From: Synechococcus sp. CBW1108
GTDB lineage: Bacteria; Cyanobacteriota; Cyanobacteriia; PCC-6307; Cyanobiaceae
Reading direction: 5' to 3'
NCBI RefSeq assembly: GCF_015840335.1
Contig: NZ_CP060395.1
Span: 3,013,277-3,077,276, forward strand
DNA length: 64,000 nt
In this document: positions 60,744 to 64,000 of the stretch, one piece after another
How the letters are laid out: each line of letters opens with the position of its first letter
Position numbering within the stretch: the stretch's first letter is position 1
Made by a program: the position numbers and the translations under genes
Notes under the pieces: generated by a model
The model's input: only the letters and a program-made list of their open reading frames with translations
Databases searched by the model: none
Told to the model about the DNA's origin: nothing

Positions 60744-62381
60744 GTGCTGGAGACCCTGGTGCCGATGCGCAGGGACCAGGTGATGCCGGCACCACTGACA
60801 AGCCACCAACGCAATCTGTTCATGACGAAACGACGAGGCGGCAGCAGCCAGGAGGCTGCTGCCGCGGCGGCGGGCATCTCAGTGCGCAGTGCTCGCCGGA
60901 TTGAATGCAATCAGCTGCAGCCGCGGGCGAACCAGCCCCGTGGCCGCACCCGCCCCGATCCGCTGGTAGGGGTATGGGAGGAGGAGCTGGTGCCGTTGCT
61001 GCAGCGCTCACCCGCGCTGACGCCGATCACGCTCCTGGAGCATCTGCAGCAGCAGAAACCTGATGTGGACTGGATTCCGCTACAGCGCACCCTGCAGCGC
61101 CGGGTGCGGGAGTGGAAGGCACTGCACGGCCCGGCGCCGGAGGTGATCTTCCCTTTGAGCTATGAGCCTGGCGAAATTGCCTTCTGTGACTTCACCCAGC
61201 TCAAGGGGGTGGAGGTGACGATCGCCGGCCAGGTGTTCCCCCATCTGCTGTTCCACTACCGCCTGGCCTGGAGCGGCTGGAGCTATGCGCAGGTGGTCCA
61301 GGGCGGCGAGAGTTTTGCAGCCCTCTCCGAGGGTCTGCAGAACGCTCTGGCTGCCTGCGGCGGGGTGCCAGGTGAACTGCGCACCGACCGGTTATCAGCA
61401 GCGTGCCGTAACCGCAACGGCAGTTTCAGCTCCGACATCACCCGCCGTTATCACGCCCTCTGCAGCCACTACAGCCTGGCCTACAGCCGCAACAACCTGG
61501 GGGTGGCGCATGAGAACGGCCGTGTGGAGAGTCCCCATGGCCATCTCAAGCGGCGGATCGAGCAGGCGTTGCTGCTGCGCGGCAGCAGTGATTTCGAGTC
61601 GCTGGCTGAATACCAGGCTTTTCTGGCCGCGGTGATTGACCAGTACAACAGGCCGCGCCTGATCCGGCTGGAGCAGGAGCAGGCGGCGCTGCGGCCACTA
61701 CCGCGGTTTCGTTTTGCCGACTACGACATTGAACAGCTCACGGTGCGGCGCACCAGCACGATCGAGGTACGCAGAGTCGTGTATTCGGTGCCGCCGCGGC
61801 TGATCGACCAGCGGCTGACGGTGCGGATCTTCCACGACCGGCTGCAGCTGCTTCTGGGCCGGCAGATCGCCTGCGAACTGGAGCGGCGCCACGGCGGTGT
61901 CGAGCGTCATGGGCGGGCGTGGAGCATCGATCTGGAGCACCTGATCGATGCGCTCAGGCGAAAACCCCGGGCATTGCTGCACTGCAGTTACCAGCGGGAG
62001 CTGTTCCCCGATGAGCGCTGGTGGCAGCTGTGGCAGCAGCTGCGCAATGGCGGTGACCGTGACGCCGCCGCCCGATTGATGGTCGAGGCGCTGTATGTGG
62101 GCTGCCGCCTGGCGGGCTACGAGCCAGTGCTGGTTTGGCTCGAGAAGGCCCATCAACGGCAGGGGCTGTCGCTGGCGGCGCTGCAGCAACGCTTCCGGCT
62201 GCCGCCCCATCGCCCCCACCCGCCGCAACGCATTTCCCAACACACGCTGCAGAGCTATGACGACCTCCTTGCCCTCCATCCCGCGGCCCCAGGCGGCGGA
62301 AGCCGCCCTGCCGATCCTGCTGCGACAGCTGCGGTTGGCATGGATCCGCTGCCACTGGCAGAGCATCGCCTCGCAGGCTGA
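60744..62381 (+). CDS. istA: IS21 transposase IstA, copy 2
   Basis: 545 aa, near-identical to the copy at 9334 until the last 30 or so residues, where the sequence diverges (LALHPAAPGGGSRPADPAAT here). The DDE segments FCDFTQLKG, ELRTDRLSAA and NGRVESPHGHLKRR are intact. The start may be the internal ATG (MTKRRGGSS), as in copy 1. Confidence 0.9.
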   Translation: MLETLVPMRRDQVMPAPLTSHQRNLFMTKRRGGSSQEAAAAAAGISVRSARRIECNQLQPRANQPRGRTRPDPLVGVWEEELVPLLQRSPALTPITLLEHLQQQKPDVDWIPLQRTLQRRVREWKALHGPAPEVIFPLSYEPGEIAFCDFTQLKGVEVTIAGQVFPHLLFHYRLAWSGWSYAQVVQGGESFAALSEGLQNALAACGGVPGELRTDRLSAACRNRNGSFSSDITRRYHALCSHYSLAYSRNNLGVAHENGRVESPHGHLKRRIEQALLLRGSSDFESLAEYQAFLAAVIDQYNRPRLIRLEQEQAALRPLPRFRFADYDIEQLTVRRTSTIEVRRVVYSVPPRLIDQRLTVRIFHDRLQLLLGRQIACELERRHGGVERHGRAWSIDLEHLIDALRRKPRALLHCSYQRELFPDERWWQLWQQLRNGGDRDAAARLMVEALYVGCRLAGYEPVLVWLEKAHQRQGLSLAALQQRFRLPPHRPHPPQRISQHTLQSYDDLLALHPAAPGGGSRPADPAATAAVGMDPLPLAEHRLAG

Positions 62382-63048
62382 GGGCGAGGGCTGGAGCCCC
62401 AGTCAGTTTCTCTATGCCCTGTGCGAGCAGGAAATGGAGCAACGCCAGCAGGCCCGCCAGCACCGGCTGCTGCGCGCGGCCCAGCTGCCCTGGAGCAAAG
62501 CGCTGGCGGACTACGACCATGGCGGCCGGATCGAGGCGCACCGATGGCAGGAACTGGAGGCCTTGAGCCGCCAGAGCGAGTGGCTGCAGCGGGGCGAGAA
62601 CGTGCTGCTGTTCGGCCCCAGCGGTGTGGGCAAGACGCACCTGGCGGTCGGCATCGCCTTGGCGCAGATCGGCCTGGATCAGGCCTGCCGCTTCTATCCC
62701 GCCACGAGCCTGGTGCAGGAGCTGCAGAAGGCCCGCGCCGAATACAACCTGCCGGCAGCGCTGGAGCGGCTGGATCGCTACCCGCTGCTGCTGATCGATG
62801 ACATTGGCTATGTGCGGCGGGATGAACAGGAGAGCAGCGTGCTGTTTGAGCTGATCTGCCACCGCTACGAGCGCCGATCGCTGCTGATCACCGCCAATCA
62901 GCCGTTCACCGCCTGGGATGAGATCTTCCCCAGCAGCTCAATGACCGTGGCGGCGGTGGACCGGCTGGTGCACCACTGCCACATCGTCGAGATCAGCGGC
63001 GACAGCCACCGCCGCGCCCAAGCAAGCCGGCGCAGCGGCAGCAAATAG
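62257..63048 (+). CDS. istB: IS21 helper ATPase IstB, copy 2
   Basis: About 263 aa from ATG 62257. Walker A LFGPSGVGKTHLA and Walker B LLLIDDIGYV are intact. The first 150 or so codons differ from copy 1 at many positions, while the rest is nearly identical. Confidence 0.9.
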   Translation: MTTSLPSIPRPQAAEAALPILLRQLRLAWIRCHWQSIASQAEGEGWSPSQFLYALCEQEMEQRQQARQHRLLRAAQLPWSKALADYDHGGRIEAHRWQELEALSRQSEWLQRGENVLLFGPSGVGKTHLAVGIALAQIGLDQACRFYPATSLVQELQKARAEYNLPAALERLDRYPLLLIDDIGYVRRDEQESSVLFELICHRYERRSLLITANQPFTAWDEIFPSSSMTVAAVDRLVHHCHIVEISGDSHRRAQASRRSGSK

Positions 63049-63317
63049 CCACAGCAGCCGTAGAGAAGCGGAGAACAGCCCGGGAGATTGTCGTCCGGCG
63101 ACAACCTGGTGCCGATGGTGCCAGACCCCGGCGGGGAGCTCCGCGCTGCCGGCGGACTGTGCGGTCCGCCGGCTCGTGCGCTCCAGGGCAAGGCTCAGCA
63201 GAGGTCTCGGCGCCTAACCGGCCAACGTGGTTGTCGCCTGGTGCCGATCAGAGGAAGTCAGTGCTGGCAATGGCTCGGACTGATGTGTGGCTCAGTTTTC
63301 GTGTCGCCTCCAGCGTC

Positions 63318-63357
63318 ATCGCCCCCCAGTTGTCGCCGGCGACAACTGGGGGGCGAT
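63318..63357. repeat. Perfect 40-bp palindrome inside IS21 copy 2
   Basis: Two 20-bp arms (63318-63337 and 63338-63357) with no loop. Relative to copy 1, three positions changed on each arm with the pairing kept. Confidence 0.9.
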
Positions 63358-63419
63358 CAGTTCCCCTCACCGGCCAACTTGATTGACGCCAATCGGCCAA
63401 GGGGGTTGACGCGGGACAG

Positions 63420-64000
63420 ATGAAAGAAAAAGCCACCGTTGGAGCGGTGGCTGGTGGATTAAATCCTGAAACCAGCCTACCTACCGAGGCAGAGCGCTTC
63501 CTACAGCGACTCGGCAAAGACCCCGCCAAAACTTGGTACCGCTGCCTCCTGCCTGACCAGGGGCCAATAAGGCACCTCAACGGTACAGACCTGCAGGGAT
63601 TCGACCTGGCCACGCTTGAGACGGACAACAAAGCGGGAGCGTCGATTTACTTCATCACTGGTGATGCAGATCAAGCAACCGGCAAGTACAAGAACGGCAA
63701 ACCAACAGGCGCAGTCGAAGACCACGACGTACATGCCTGCCGGGCTCTGTTTGTCGAGTGGGATTGCAAGCCCATCGAGTGGCAGTCGCGGGCATGGCGC
63801 GAGCTAGGCCTACCTGAGCCCTCAGCCATGGTCAAGACCGGCGGCAAGTCGGTGCATTGCTACTGGGCCCTAACCGAGCCCCTGTCGCCTGATGAATGGC
63901 GAGTTGTGACCCAACGCCTGATCAAGCATTGCGACAGCGACAAGCATTGCAGCAACCCATCAAGGCTGATGCGTCTGCCTGGCTTTGACTATATCGACAA
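63420..64000 (+). CDS. RepB-like DNA primase, partial
   Basis: Open frame from ATG 63420 to the window end (193 codons visible). After an N-terminal segment (AERFLQRLGKDPAKTWYRCL), the chain shows ALFVEWDCKPIEWQSRAWRE, PSAMVKTGGKSVHCYWALTE and CSNPSRLMRLPGFDYID. This matches the RepB-type primase domain of mobile-element replication proteins, with the acidic VEWD site and the His in SVHCYW. The enzyme makes primers for replication of the element. The start ATG lies inside the IS21 target duplication, so the coding frame survived the insertion but lost its upstream binding site. Confidence 0.8.
   Translation, partial: MKEKATVGAVAGGLNPETSLPTEAERFLQRLGKDPAKTWYRCLLPDQGPIRHLNGTDLQGFDLATLETDNKAGASIYFITGDADQATGKYKNGKPTGAVEDHDVHACRALFVEWDCKPIEWQSRAWRELGLPEPSAMVKTGGKSVHCYWALTEPLSPDEWRVVTQRLIKHCDSDKHCSNPSRLMRLPGFDYID

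Larger units (their letters stand above)
60687..63418 (+). mobile_element. IS21-family element, copy 2
   Basis: 2732 bp with ends TGTCCGCC... and ...GGGACA. It is flanked by the perfect 6-bp duplication GATGAA (60681-60686 and 63419-63424). It separates the excisionase-like gene from the primase gene. It is mostly identical to copy 1, except for a diverged block in istB (about 62240-62750) and changes near the right end. Confidence 0.95.

Overview
The window looks like cyanobacterial DNA, most likely from a high-GC freshwater picocyanobacterium (Synechococcus/Cyanobium/Vulcanococcus type). The clues are a cyAbrB-type regulator (37.1-37.5 kb), a Nif11-like protein, HIP1 palindromes (GCGATCGC near 647 and 45653), a sigma-like/DUF1822/CHAT-CHASE2 gene cluster of the kind found in cyanobacteria, and a tRNA-Pro 3' end. 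No rRNA, complete tRNA or CRISPR array was seen.

1-8.7 kb is a decayed accessory stretch. Two near-identical 1.76-kb IS copies (964-2720 and 4039-5796) and one 1720-bp IS3-type copy (5903-7622) break up a secreted thermonuclease gene. A Cys-repeat secreted protein and a Nif11-like peptide lie beside it. From 7.8 to 8.6 kb there is an array of 101-bp degenerate repeats derived from, or overlapping, an antirepressor-like gene remnant.

8.7-33.4 kb is a defence island built on a type 1 BREX remnant: pglX, pglZ and brxL, with no brxA, brxB or brxC in the window. pglX has lost its 5' end to a 2732-bp IS21-type element (9277-12008), and its last codons are displaced by a second IS3-type copy (15285-17004). 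Between pglX and pglZ lie two adjacent dynamin-like GTPases and a hipBA pair; hipA is translationally coupled to pglZ. A Phd/PIN toxin-antitoxin pair sits between pglZ and brxL. BrxL carries a MIT_C-like C-terminus. Downstream are an SF1 helicase with a C-terminal J-domain and an mrr endonuclease gene split by a third IS3-type copy (30653-32372). Target duplications allow both pglX's end and mrr to be rebuilt exactly.

33.3-38.3 kb holds a LysR-like regulator divergent from a P-loop/WYL fusion protein, a small conserved protein, cyAbrB and a TPMT-like methyltransferase. 38.7-41.7 kb holds small secreted proteins and a second, nonsense-mutated nuclease copy.

41.7-50.0 kb is a caspase-like module: a secreted TPR-CHAT protein is divergent from a tightly overlapping operon of sigma-like protein, DUF1822, CHAT-CHASE2 and DUF928-like genes. 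50-55.5 kb carries small genes, a RecB/Cas4-like nuclease and an LHPP-like HAD phosphatase. 55.2-57.8 kb is a phage-type recombination cassette (Rad52-like, Gp157-like, SLOG/DUF2493) with possible SOS boxes.

From 58.6 kb an integrated element begins: a tRNA-Pro 3' fragment (att site), a tyrosine integrase, small regulators, a second IS21-type copy (60687-63418) inserted exactly at the start codon of a RepB-like primase, and that primase running off the window.
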